Source: Solibacillus sp040273735 (lineage in GTDB: Bacteria > Bacillota > Bacilli > Bacillales_A > Planococcaceae). Taken from it: a stretch of DNA of 64,000 nucleotides. Of this stretch, positions 1 to 8,144 are shown one piece after another. The stretch is from the NCBI RefSeq assembly GCF_040273735.1, contig NZ_JBELZM010000001.1, forward strand, positions 248,001-312,000. The letters are read 5' to 3'. Below the pieces are notes generated by a model, which saw only the letters and a program-made list of their open reading frames with translations, did not search any database and was not told the origin of the DNA. How positions within the stretch are numbered: the first letter of the stretch is position 1; each line of letters starts with the position of its first letter. Both the position numbers and the translations under genes were made by a program.

Positions 1-479
1 TTATAACGCCTTCTGTATTACACGCTGCTACACGATTTGGAACGGGTGAAGAATGGATTGCGAAAATCGAGGAATTCTCGGGGGAAAAGGTTGTCAGTTC
101 CATTGCGGAAGCGGAGCCGTTTGGACCGAGTAATCCGCTAGACTGCATGGTAATCGCACCGATGACAGGGAACTCCATCAGTAAATTTGCGAATGCCGCA
201 ACAGACAGTGCCGTACTGATGGCAGCAAAGGCGACACTCCGTAATGGTTCGCCTGTAGTACTTGGTATTTCAACGAATGATGCGCTTGGGTTAAACGGAA
301 TGAATTTAATGAAATTAATGAATGCAAAAAACATTTACTTCATTCCATTCGGTCAGGATGATCCAATTAAAAAACCGACGTCGCTCATAGCGGATTTCAC
401 AAAAATGCTCGATACTGTAGCATATACGCTCGCTCATAAAAAACAGATCCAGCCAATATTTATACAATATTTTAAATAA
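1..479 (+). CDS. spoVFB: Dipicolinate synthase subunit B (C-terminal part)
   Basis: The gene enters the window already open; the reading frame runs from base 3 to the TAA at 477-479. With SpoVFA this flavoprotein subunit makes dipicolinic acid from the dapA product in the mother cell, for loading into the spore core. The visible part contains RFGTGEEW, NPLDCMVIAPMTGNS, KFANAATDS and LGISTNDALG, all characteristic of SpoVFB in Bacillus. The next gene is asd 84 bases downstream, the order found in the B. subtilis spoVF-asd-dap cluster. Family expectation is mother-cell sigma-K expression; no promoter is visible because the start is outside the window. The truncation is caused by the window edge, not by mutation. 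Confidence 0.93.
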   Translation, partial: ITPSVLHAATRFGTGEEWIAKIEEFSGEKVVSSIAEAEPFGPSNPLDCMVIAPMTGNSISKFANAATDSAVLMAAKATLRNGSPVVLGISTNDALGLNGMNLMKLMNAKNIYFIPFGQDDPIKKPTSLIADFTKMLDTVAYTLAHKKQIQPIFIQYFK

Positions 480-563
480 TCAAATTATCTCGCACAATTC
501 TTGTAATATATGATACAATATCCAACATTATATACATACCGATATTTTTAGGAGAGATGAGAC

Positions 564-1604
564 ATGACAAAGAAATTGAATGTTGCCGTAGTTGGGGCAA
601 CAGGAGCTGTAGGTTCAAAAATGATGGAGAAGCTGATTGAGCGCAAATTTCCAATCGCATCGATCAAGTTTTTAGCTTCTGCTCGTTCAGCAGGAAAACA
701 AATTGAATTCAATGGTGAAAACTATACGATAGAAGAAGCGAAACCGGAAAGCTTTGAAGGGATCGATCTAGCACTATTTTCAGCAGGCGGCTCTGTATCA
801 GAAACACTGGCACCTGAAGCAGCAAAACGTGGAGCGATTGTTATTGATAACACAAGTCATTTCCGTATGGATCCAGAGGTACCGCTTGTTGTACCGGAAG
901 TAAATCGCCATGCATTAAAAACGATACCAAAAGGGATTATCGCAAATCCTAACTGTTCGACAATTCAAATGGTTGCAGCATTACAGCCAATCCGTGAAAA
1001 GTTCGGTTTAACAAAAGTTGTTGTATCAACGTATCAAGCGGTATCCGGTTCTGGTGTGGCGGCAATTGAAGAGCTGCGTGAGCAAAGTGCACAGTGGGAT
1101 GCAGGGAAAAATGTTGAAGCGAAAGTTTTACCGGTCAAATCAGATAAAAAACATTATCCTATCGCACGTAACGTCATTCCGCAAATTGATAAATTTACGG
1201 ACAATGGCTTTACATATGAAGAAATGAAAATGATCAACGAAACGAAAAAAATTATGGAAGCACCTGAGCTGAAAGTCGCTGCAACATGTGTACGTGTTCC
1301 GGTTGTTTCAGGCCACTCAGAATCGGTTTATATCGAACTGGAGCAAGAAGCAACAGTACAGCAAATTTTTGACGCATTAACTGGTGCGCCGGGCATTGTT
1401 CTGCAAGATGACATTCGCGAACAGCTTTACCCGATGCCGATTTTTGCGGAAAATGAAGAACCGACATATGTTGGACGCATTCGCCAAGATTTAGACAACA
1501 AAAAAGGATTCCACTTATGGATTGTGTCAGATAATTTATTAAAAGGGGCTGCACTCAACTCTATTCAAATTGCAGAAGCTATGCTAGAGGATCACTTACT
1601 ATAA
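564..1604 (+). CDS. asd: Aspartate-semialdehyde dehydrogenase
   Basis: This 346-residue enzyme reduces aspartyl phosphate to aspartate semialdehyde with NADPH, feeding lysine, diaminopimelate, threonine and methionine synthesis. The N-terminal Rossmann motif is VVGATGAVGSKM (residues about 9-20). The catalytic cysteine lies in ANPNCSTIQM at about residue 130, and a C-terminal RVPVVSGHSE segment carries the conserved active-site histidine region. The ATG start follows a GGAGAG ribosome site. It lies between spoVFB and dapA, 17 bases before the latter, so it is probably co-transcribed with dapA. In B. subtilis an aspartokinase gene (dapG) sits between asd and dapA; it is absent here. Confidence 0.97.
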   Translation: MTKKLNVAVVGATGAVGSKMMEKLIERKFPIASIKFLASARSAGKQIEFNGENYTIEEAKPESFEGIDLALFSAGGSVSETLAPEAAKRGAIVIDNTSHFRMDPEVPLVVPEVNRHALKTIPKGIIANPNCSTIQMVAALQPIREKFGLTKVVVSTYQAVSGSGVAAIEELREQSAQWDAGKNVEAKVLPVKSDKKHYPIARNVIPQIDKFTDNGFTYEEMKMINETKKIMEAPELKVAATCVRVPVVSGHSESVYIELEQEATVQQIFDALTGAPGIVLQDDIREQLYPMPIFAENEEPTYVGRIRQDLDNKKGFHLWIVSDNLLKGAALNSIQIAEAMLEDHLL

Positions 1605-1621
1605 GGGGAGGATTATTAGTT

Positions 1622-2533
1622 ATGGATTTCGGACGTATTGGTACAGCGATGATTACGCCGTTTAAAAAGGACGGTACGATTAATTATCCTGAGTTAGAAC
1701 GAATTATTGATCATTTAATTGAAAATGGTACAGATTCAATTATTGCTTGCGGAACAACTTCGGAAAACCCGACAATGTCAACTGAGGAAAAAATCGAGGT
1801 CGTGCGCTTTACAGTCGAAAAAGTGGCAGGACGCATACCTGTTATTGCCGGTACAGGGGATAACGAAACAGCCTACTCGATTATGATGACTCATAAAGCA
1901 GAGGAAAATGGGGCAAACGGAATCATGCTCGTAACTCCATATTATAATAAGCCAAACCAGCGCGGCATGTATGCCCACTTTAAAACGATCGCAAAAGAAA
2001 CGAAACTGCCTGTCATGCTCTATAATGTCCCTGGTCGTACAGGTGCCAATATTTCAGCAGAAACAACGATTGCGATCAGCAAAGACGTACCGAATATTAC
2101 ATGCATTAAAGAAGCAAGCGGTAACCTGGATCAAATGGGTGACATCATTGAAAATGTCGATTCGGATTTCTATGTATATTCAGGGGATGACGGGTTAACA
2201 TTGCCACTGCTTGCAATTGGCGGTCGCGGCATTATTTCTGTCGCTTCACATGTAGTAGGGAAAGATATGCAGCAAATGGTTCGCGCATTTGAAGAAGGCC
2301 GTCACCAGGAGGCTGCACAAATTCACCGTGCATTACTGCCGCTCGTGCGCGCATTATTTGCACAACCGAATCCATCACCAATTAAATACGCGATGACAAA
2401 ATTAGGCTTTGATACACTTGATGTACGGATGCCGATGATGGAAATGCTACCGGAAGAAAAGGCAGCATTTGATGAAATATGGGATACGTATCAGGAAAAA
2501 GCAAAAAGTTTCCGCGCATTACAAGTGAACTAA
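1622..2533 (+). CDS. dapA: 4-hydroxy-tetrahydrodipicolinate synthase
   Basis: DapA condenses pyruvate with aspartate semialdehyde, the committed step to diaminopimelate and, in sporulating cells, dipicolinate. The protein is 303 residues, slightly longer than the usual 290-295. TIM-barrel family signatures are clear: GTTSENPTMS near residue 44, MLYNVPGRTG near 135 with the catalytic tyrosine, and ITCIKEASGN near 160 with the Schiff-base lysine. The start is chosen after a strong GGGGAGG site at 1604-1610. The gene ends just before a terminator at 2541-2583, so asd-dapA form the end of a transcription unit. Confidence 0.97.
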   Translation: MDFGRIGTAMITPFKKDGTINYPELERIIDHLIENGTDSIIACGTTSENPTMSTEEKIEVVRFTVEKVAGRIPVIAGTGDNETAYSIMMTHKAEENGANGIMLVTPYYNKPNQRGMYAHFKTIAKETKLPVMLYNVPGRTGANISAETTIAISKDVPNITCIKEASGNLDQMGDIIENVDSDFYVYSGDDGLTLPLLAIGGRGIISVASHVVGKDMQQMVRAFEEGRHQEAAQIHRALLPLVRALFAQPNPSPIKYAMTKLGFDTLDVRMPMMEMLPEEKAAFDEIWDTYQEKAKSFRALQVN

Positions 2534-2540
2534 CACAATC

Positions 2541-2583
2541 ACAGTCACTCCTTCCGATGAGAAGCGGGTGACTGTTTTTTTGT
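2541..2583 (+). terminator. Terminator after dapA
   Basis: Inverted repeat ACAGTCAC (2541-2548) and GTGACTGT (2568-2575), followed by a run of T. It separates the asd-dapA unit from the 21-bp array and from rnjB. Confidence 0.85.
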
Positions 2584-2595
2584 TTTTAGTCAGTT

Positions 2596-2721
2596 TGAGG
2601 AATATAGCGGATGAAGTGAGGATTAACGGTCAGTAATTGAGGATTATGAGATCTCGCTTGAGGATTATCGGCCACCAACTGAGGATTATCCAAATAAAAC
2701 CGGGGATTTAAATATCGGTAT
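2596..2721 (+). repeat. 21-bp-period array, TGAGGATTA type (copy 1)
   Basis: Six units start at 2596, 2617, 2638, 2659, 2680 and 2701, every step exactly 21 bases. Each begins with TGAGGATTA or a close variant (TGAGGAATA in the first, CGGGGATTT in the last); the remaining 12 bases differ from unit to unit. The array fills the space between the dapA terminator and the rnjB promoter. A second array of the same type is at 32262-32430. No open frame runs through it on the + strand, so it does not look like coding sequence. Function unknown. Confidence 0.85.
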
Positions 2722-2766
2722 TCTGTAAAACGGTTGTGATTTTAATTTGCCCGGTATTCCGTAAAA
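2716..2766 (+). repeat. Direct 15-bp repeat upstream of rnjB
   Basis: CGGTATTCTGTAAAA at 2716-2730 recurs as CGGTATTCCGTAAAA at 2752-2766, 14 of 15 identical and 36 bases apart. The pair lies 20-70 bases upstream of the rnjB -35 hexamer. It could be a regulator site or a fragment of a larger repeat; nothing decides between these. Confidence 0.5.
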
Positions 2767-2786
2767 AAAGAAAATCACTTTTTTAT

Positions 2787-2815
2787 TTGTACTAACGACA
2801 TTCTCACCGTATAAT
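2787..2815 (+). promoter_or_regulatory. Sigma-A promoter of rnjB
   Basis: TTGTAC at 2787-2792, a 17-base spacer, and a perfect TATAAT at 2810-2815. The expected transcript start near 2822 gives a leader of about 40 bases to the GTG start at 2861. Confidence 0.75.
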
Positions 2816-2860
2816 GAACTTTAAGTGGTTGCTGTTCGGAACAATTTAGGAGGAAATAAA

Positions 2861-4528
2861 GTGACAAAATCAAAAAATGAACTAATCCGTGTCATTCCAT
2901 TAGGTGGAGTTGGCGAAATCGGAAAATCAATGTATGTAATAGAAATCGATGAAGAGCTTTTCGTAGTAGACAGTGGGCTCATGTTCCCAGAAGACGAAAT
3001 GCTCGGAATTGATATCGTCATTCCAGATATCACGTATTTGGAGGAAAATAAAGAGCGCGTAAAAGGTATTTTCCTTACTCATGGACATGAAGATGCAATT
3101 GGATCGATTGCGTATGTATTGAAGAAAATTAAAGCACCGGTATACGGTTCAAAATTAACGATCGCATTGGCGAAGGAGCACTTAAAAGAATTGCCTGCAC
3201 CTTACCAAGTGAAATTCTTTGAAGTATCGAGCAATAGTCGCATGAACTTCAATTCTACTTATGTGACATTCTTCCATACAACACATAGTATTCCAGATTC
3301 ATTAGGTATCGTGTTCCATACTTCAGAAGGCGCTATCGTTCACACAGGCGAATTCAAATTTGACCAGTCAGCAACAGGCAAGTTCAAGCCGGATCTGGCA
3401 AAAATGGCGATGCTCGGTGAAGAAGGCGTATTCATGCTTTTATCAGAATCAATGGAAGCAGAACGTCCAGGCTATACAACAAGTGAAGCAGTTATTGCGG
3501 AAGAATTGCAAAAAACGTTCCATTCGGCACCAGGTCGAATTATTGTAGCATTATATGCATCAAACTTTATACGTATTCAGCAAGTGTTTAGACAAGCTGC
3601 CGCATCGCACCGTAAAGTCGCGGTAGTCGGGAAATCATTAGAGAAAATGGTCGATATCGGTGTGAACCTGGGCCATTTGGAAATCGATGAGTCAACACTT
3701 GTGCCAGTAAACGAAATTCATAAATATCATGATGACGAAATTATTATTATGGCAACGGGCAACAAAGGTGAACCACTTGATGCACTAGATAAAATTGTAC
3801 GTAAACACCACCGTGATATTAAAATCAGAAATACAGATACAGTTTTAATTACATTCACTCCATCACCAAGCATGGAAGTGCAAATGTATAACACGATGAA
3901 CCAATTGGCAAAAGCTGGAGCACATGTCATGACTTCGAACAAAAAAGTCCATGTTTCCGGCCACGGCAGCGCGGAAGATTTAAAGTTGATGCTGAACTTT
4001 ATGAAGCCGAAATACTTTATCCCGGTTCAAGGGGAGTACCGCATGCTGATTGCGCACTCAAAACTTGCACAACAAGTGGGATTGCAAAAATCACAAATCT
4101 TCATTGCAGATAAAGGCGATATTGTCGAATACAAAAACGGCAAAGTGCGCATGACAGGACGCGTACAGGCAGGGAATGTACTGATCGATGGAATCGGTGT
4201 AGGCGATGTAGGTAATATCGTACTGCGTGACCGTAAACTGCTTTCACAAGATGGTATTTTCATTGTCGTTGTGACATTGAACCGTGCACAGAAGAAAATT
4301 GCTTCAGGTCCCGAAATTTTATCGCGCGGATTCGTATACGTACGCGAATCAGAGCAGTTAATGGAAGAAGCTTCTGAAATCGCACGCGAAGTGATCGAGA
4401 AGTACGTCGGCAAAGAAACGTTCGAATGGACAAACATTAAGCAAGAAATTCGCGACACATTAAATCAGTATTTATTCCAAAAAACAAAACGTCGTCCAAT
4501 GATCATTCCGATCATTATGGAGTATTAA
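2861..4528 (+). CDS. rnjB: Ribonuclease J2
   Basis: RNase J2 is the partner of RNase J1 in mRNA decay and 5' processing. The GTG at 2861 follows GGAGG at 2849-2853, giving 555 residues, the length of the B. subtilis protein; an upstream in-frame GTG at 2825 would overlap the leader and lacks a good site. The beta-lactamase fold is seen in FLTHGHEDAIGS (residues about 70-82) and HTGEFKFD, the beta-CASP part in SGHGSAEDLK and FIPVQGEYRM. The motif reads HGHEDA where catalytically strong family members have HGHEDH, so one metal-binding histidine is replaced by alanine; this fits the weak nuclease activity known for RNase J2. The position before spoIIIE is the conserved rnjB locus. Confidence 0.95.
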   Translation: MTKSKNELIRVIPLGGVGEIGKSMYVIEIDEELFVVDSGLMFPEDEMLGIDIVIPDITYLEENKERVKGIFLTHGHEDAIGSIAYVLKKIKAPVYGSKLTIALAKEHLKELPAPYQVKFFEVSSNSRMNFNSTYVTFFHTTHSIPDSLGIVFHTSEGAIVHTGEFKFDQSATGKFKPDLAKMAMLGEEGVFMLLSESMEAERPGYTTSEAVIAEELQKTFHSAPGRIIVALYASNFIRIQQVFRQAAASHRKVAVVGKSLEKMVDIGVNLGHLEIDESTLVPVNEIHKYHDDEIIIMATGNKGEPLDALDKIVRKHHRDIKIRNTDTVLITFTPSPSMEVQMYNTMNQLAKAGAHVMTSNKKVHVSGHGSAEDLKLMLNFMKPKYFIPVQGEYRMLIAHSKLAQQVGLQKSQIFIADKGDIVEYKNGKVRMTGRVQAGNVLIDGIGVGDVGNIVLRDRKLLSQDGIFIVVVTLNRAQKKIASGPEILSRGFVYVRESEQLMEEASEIAREVIEKYVGKETFEWTNIKQEIRDTLNQYLFQKTKRRPMIIPIIMEY

Positions 4529-4854
4529 TTTAAAGGGACAATTATCGTTGCTCCTATATCTAATAATCAAAAAGGGTTTTCTTACATTAAGCGTGAGAAA
4601 GCCCTTTTTCTAACTAAATTTCCGGAGTGAAGATGTTCCTTGTTGCTACTATTAGAGAATGCTGGATAATTGCGGTAAAGAATAATGTTTATTTGAAAAA
4701 AACTGATTTTTCGGTACATAGCAGTAAAAGTATTCTTAATTCAGCACAAACTAAATCAATTGATTAAATATTAAGCATCATCATAACCCGGAAGCCTATA
4801 CAGCAACTTTGGCGTCTAACAATAGGGAACAATTTTTAAGTAGGTGAACAAGGA
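4529..4854. other. Intergenic region rnjB-spoIIIE
   Basis: This 326-base gap holds the rnjB terminator at its left end and then about 240 AT-rich bases. I see no array, hairpin element or convincing promoter. TTGAAA at 4693 with TACATA 16 bases on is only a weak candidate. In B. subtilis tepA (ymfB) occupies this place; no trace of its coding sequence is visible. Confidence 0.6.
4569..4610 (+). terminator. Terminator after rnjB
   Basis: The arms AAAAGGGTTTTCT and AGAAAGCCCTTTT form a stem with one G-T pair, followed by T residues. Confidence 0.85.
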
Positions 4855-7155
4855 TTGGATAAAAAGAAAAGTAGTAAAACAAAAGCAAAAGCAAAGCCGA
4901 CGCTAAAGCCAAAAACGAAAGAGGAGCTCCACCCGCTCGCATATGAGATTATCGGATTGCTGCTCATTGCGCTAGCCATTATCGAATTTCTGGAGTTCGG
5001 ACTTGTTGGGAGAATGCTCCATTCAATTGCCATGTTTTTATTCGGCAATTTACATTTTATCATCCCATTACTATGCTTTTTAGTCGCAGGGATGCTAATG
5101 GTCAAACGCCGGGGTGTCGCATTTAATACCCGTGTTGTATACGGGGTGCTGTTTGTCGGGGCCAGCTTGACGATTTTCAGTCACAGTTTGTTATTCGAAC
5201 AAATGCATGCAACAAACACTCTGTTGTCAAATTCAGTATTAAAGGAAACATGGAGAATACTCATCAGCACAGATGGAATCGCAAATCGAAGCAATGCGCT
5301 TGGCGGCGGTATGATCGGCGGATTATTATTCAGCCTGTTTCATGTATTATTCGACGCATCCGGAGCAAAAATTGCCGCATTTGTATTATTGGCAATCGGG
5401 ATTATTTTAATTACCGGAAAAGCGCTCGTGCCAATATTAGTGGAGAAAGCCCCTACACTTAAGGGAAAGTTCAGAAGAACGAAACGCAGCACAAGAAGTA
5501 AACCAAAACCTGAAACGAAAGAGAAGCAGCGTCGTTCTAAAACCGAACCAATTATGGATGAGGAAGCAGCCGATTTGGAAGACCTGATTATTACAACAGC
5601 AACGCCCACACCAACAGCGCATCATGAGCCGATCATTTCAAATTTTGTGGAGCAAGTAAAACAGGAAAAGCAAAAGGGTAGCGAAATTGAGGTAGAAGAA
5701 AAAATAAGTGAGCCGATCATGGCTGTAACTTCCGAACCGGACCAAACATACATTTTACCGTCAATGCAGCAGCTGAACCCACCGCCGGAACATGACCAAA
5801 GCGGTGAATATTCGGTCATCCAAACAAATGCAAAGAAATTGGAACAAACATTTTTAAGCTTTGGTGTAAAAGCGAAAGTGACACAAGTACATTTAGGTCC
5901 TGCAGTTACGAAATATGAAGTAATGCCGGACACAGGTGTAAAAGTAAGTAAAATTGTCAGCCTTCAAGATGACTTGGCACTTGCTCTTGCAGCAAAAGAT
6001 ATTCGTATTGAAGCACCGATCCCAGGTAAGTCGGCTGTCGGTATTGAAGTACCGAACAGTGAAGTGGCGGTCGTGACGTTGCGTGAAGTGCTTGAAGCAA
6101 ATGAGCAGGTGAAAGTCGGAGCGAAATTGCTAGTGAGTTTGGGACGAGATGTAACAGGCCAGGCGATAGCGGCAGAATTAAACAAAATGCCACACTTATT
6201 GGTCGCCGGTTCTACTGGTAGCGGTAAAAGTGTATGTATCAATGGCATTATTGTGTCACTATTGATGCGCGCAAAACCAAGTGAAGTGAAAATGATGATG
6301 ATCGATCCGAAAATGGTGGAGCTAAGTGTGTATAATGGCATTCCGCATTTATTGGCACCGGTTGTAACAGATCCACGTAAAGCGGCACAGGCATTGCAGA
6401 AAGTTGTATCGGAAATGGAGCGACGCTATGATCTGTTTTCACATTCCGGTACAAGGAATATTGAAGGATATAACGAATATATCGATATAGGTAATGAAGG
6501 TGCAATGGAGAAACAGCCTAAGCTTCCGTATATTGTCGTAATTGTCGACGAGTTGGCGGACTTAATGATGGTTGCGTCCAGTGAAGTGGAAGATGCGATT
6601 ACACGACTTGCCCAAATGGCGCGTGCAGCCGGAATTCATCTCATTATCGCAACACAAAGACCATCTGTGGATGTTATTACCGGCATCATCAAAGCGAATA
6701 TCCCTTCCCGTATTGCATTTGCTGTGTCATCGTCTGTCGATTCCCGCACAATTTTGGATATGGGCGGCGCCGAGAGATTACTTGGTCGCGGCGATATGCT
6801 TTATTTACCGGCAGGGGCATCGAAACCTGTCCGTGTGCAAGGTGCATTTGTAAGTGATCATGAAGTGGAAAGAATTATTAACAGTGTCATTGAGCAGCAA
6901 AAAGCTCAATATGAGGAGGCGATGATTCCGACCGATGAACCGATTGTTGACGTAATGGACGAAACGGACGACCTGTATGACGAAGCCGTACAACTCGTAA
7001 TGGAAATGCAAACCGCTTCTGTATCTTTATTGCAGCGTCGATTCAGAATCGGGTATTCACGTGCAGCACGAATTGTCGATCAGATGGAGCAGCGCGGAGT
7101 TGTCGGACCACCAGAAGGAAGTAAACCGCGTCAAGTGCTAGGAAATAGATACTAG
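4855..7155 (+). CDS. spoIIIE: DNA translocase FtsK/SpoIIIE
   Basis: This 766-residue membrane-anchored ATPase pumps DNA through the division septum, and in Bacillus packages the chromosome into the forespore. The TTG start follows AGGTGA. Order: basic N-terminus; about four membrane segments between residues 25 and 185; a charged, acidic and proline-containing linker to about 310; the FtsK motor with Walker A GSTGSGKSVC (about residue 450) and Walker B IVVIVDELADLM; and a C-terminal gamma winged helix (LLQRRFRIGYSRAARIVDQM) that reads polar chromosome sequences. The length is close to SpoIIIE (about 787), with a slightly shorter linker. It stands alone between rnjB and the GntR gene, as in the conserved ymf region. 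Confidence 0.95.
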   Translation: MDKKKSSKTKAKAKPTLKPKTKEELHPLAYEIIGLLLIALAIIEFLEFGLVGRMLHSIAMFLFGNLHFIIPLLCFLVAGMLMVKRRGVAFNTRVVYGVLFVGASLTIFSHSLLFEQMHATNTLLSNSVLKETWRILISTDGIANRSNALGGGMIGGLLFSLFHVLFDASGAKIAAFVLLAIGIILITGKALVPILVEKAPTLKGKFRRTKRSTRSKPKPETKEKQRRSKTEPIMDEEAADLEDLIITTATPTPTAHHEPIISNFVEQVKQEKQKGSEIEVEEKISEPIMAVTSEPDQTYILPSMQQLNPPPEHDQSGEYSVIQTNAKKLEQTFLSFGVKAKVTQVHLGPAVTKYEVMPDTGVKVSKIVSLQDDLALALAAKDIRIEAPIPGKSAVGIEVPNSEVAVVTLREVLEANEQVKVGAKLLVSLGRDVTGQAIAAELNKMPHLLVAGSTGSGKSVCINGIIVSLLMRAKPSEVKMMMIDPKMVELSVYNGIPHLLAPVVTDPRKAAQALQKVVSEMERRYDLFSHSGTRNIEGYNEYIDIGNEGAMEKQPKLPYIVVIVDELADLMMVASSEVEDAITRLAQMARAAGIHLIIATQRPSVDVITGIIKANIPSRIAFAVSSSVDSRTILDMGGAERLLGRGDMLYLPAGASKPVRVQGAFVSDHEVERIINSVIEQQKAQYEEAMIPTDEPIVDVMDETDDLYDEAVQLVMEMQTASVSLLQRRFRIGYSRAARIVDQMEQRGVVGPPEGSKPRQVLGNRY

Positions 7156-7161
7156 AAAACC

Positions 7162-7191
7162 TTGACATTATCGGACTTTTCGGAATATATT
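7162..7191 (+). promoter_or_regulatory. Probable promoter for the GntR gene
   Basis: TTGACA at 7162-7167, an 18-base spacer and TATATT at 7186-7191, immediately after the spoIIIE stop. It would give a leader of about 155 bases to the TTG start at 7355, containing the palindrome at 7316-7329. Confidence 0.55.
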
Positions 7192-7315
7192 CTTTTCTAT
7201 AAGTTTTTAAATAAATTCGCTAATTTTTCACAATAACATGACACATTTAAAGAAATATGTTTTCTTTTTTCGTTTAAAGTGTTATATTATTCACGAATTA
7301 GTAGGAATGTTGTAC

Positions 7316-7329
7316 ATCAGATGTCTGAT
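7316..7329 (+). promoter_or_regulatory. Palindromic candidate operator of the GntR regulator
   Basis: Inverted repeat ATCAGA-TG-TCTGAT located 26 bases upstream of the GntR-family gene. GntR/HutC regulators commonly bind short palindromes near their own promoter, so autoregulation is plausible. I did not find a second copy before nupN or nupO. Confidence 0.4.
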
Positions 7330-7354
7330 CTCTATGTTATGGTGGTGATACTAA

Positions 7355-8083
7355 TTGACAATTAAAGCAGATCATCGTCATTTATACTTACAAGTTATTG
7401 ATCGTTTGAAGTCAGATATAGATAAAGGGACCTATCGTGAGAACGAAAAATTACCCTCTGAATTCGAACTTTCAAAAACATTAGGTGTGAGTCGTGCAAC
7501 GCTTCGTGAAGCACTGCGACTTTTGGAAGAAGAAAACATTATTGTCCGACGTCATGGTGTCGGTACATTCGTCAATCCAAAGCCGGTCTTTACATCAGGC
7601 ATTGAACATTTATCGAGTGTATCATCTATGATTGAAAACGCTGGTATGAATCCAGGCACAATCTTCATCAGTGCAAAGGAAGAAAAAGCCACGGAAGATG
7701 ATGTGGAACGTTTCCAAGCTGACATTGATGACAATGTTATCACGATTGAACGTGTAAGAACGGCTGACAATGAACCGGTCGTCTACTGTGTAGACAAAGT
7801 ACCGGCAAATTTATTGCCAAAAGAATTTATAAGTAATCAAAAAGTTTCTATTTTCTCAGCTTTAGAGCAAACTGGATCTATCCGTGTTGCATATGCAGTG
7901 ACATATATTGATCCTGTAGGCTTCCACGATGAAGTATCACCGATATTGAAATGTGGGCCGGAAACAGCATTACTTGTATTAAAGCAACTTCACTATGATG
8001 AAAATGATCGTGTTGTTCTTTATTCAAAAAATTATTTCAGAGCTGACAAATTCAGCTTCCATGTAGTACGTAAACGGGTGTAG
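7355..8083 (+). CDS. GntR/HutC-family transcriptional regulator (YmfC-like)
   Basis: The 242-residue protein has an N-terminal winged helix (residues about 10-75; KLPSEFELSKTLGVSRATLREALR is the typical GntR recognition region) and a C-terminal UTRA ligand-binding domain (about 95-235), as in the HutC subfamily. The TTG start at 7355 follows GGTGGTGAT. Position directly after spoIIIE matches ymfC of B. subtilis. It precedes a BMP-type nucleoside importer by 61 bases with no terminator between, so it may control nucleoside uptake; that regulatory link is inference from context. Substrate or effector cannot be read from sequence. Confidence 0.85.
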   Translation: MTIKADHRHLYLQVIDRLKSDIDKGTYRENEKLPSEFELSKTLGVSRATLREALRLLEEENIIVRRHGVGTFVNPKPVFTSGIEHLSSVSSMIENAGMNPGTIFISAKEEKATEDDVERFQADIDDNVITIERVRTADNEPVVYCVDKVPANLLPKEFISNQKVSIFSALEQTGSIRVAYAVTYIDPVGFHDEVSPILKCGPETALLVLKQLHYDENDRVVLYSKNYFRADKFSFHVVRKRV

Positions 8084-8144
8084 AACAATAATTTCTATTA
8101 TTTAATTCCTGCTAATATCAATTACCTTTGAGGGGGACTCATTA

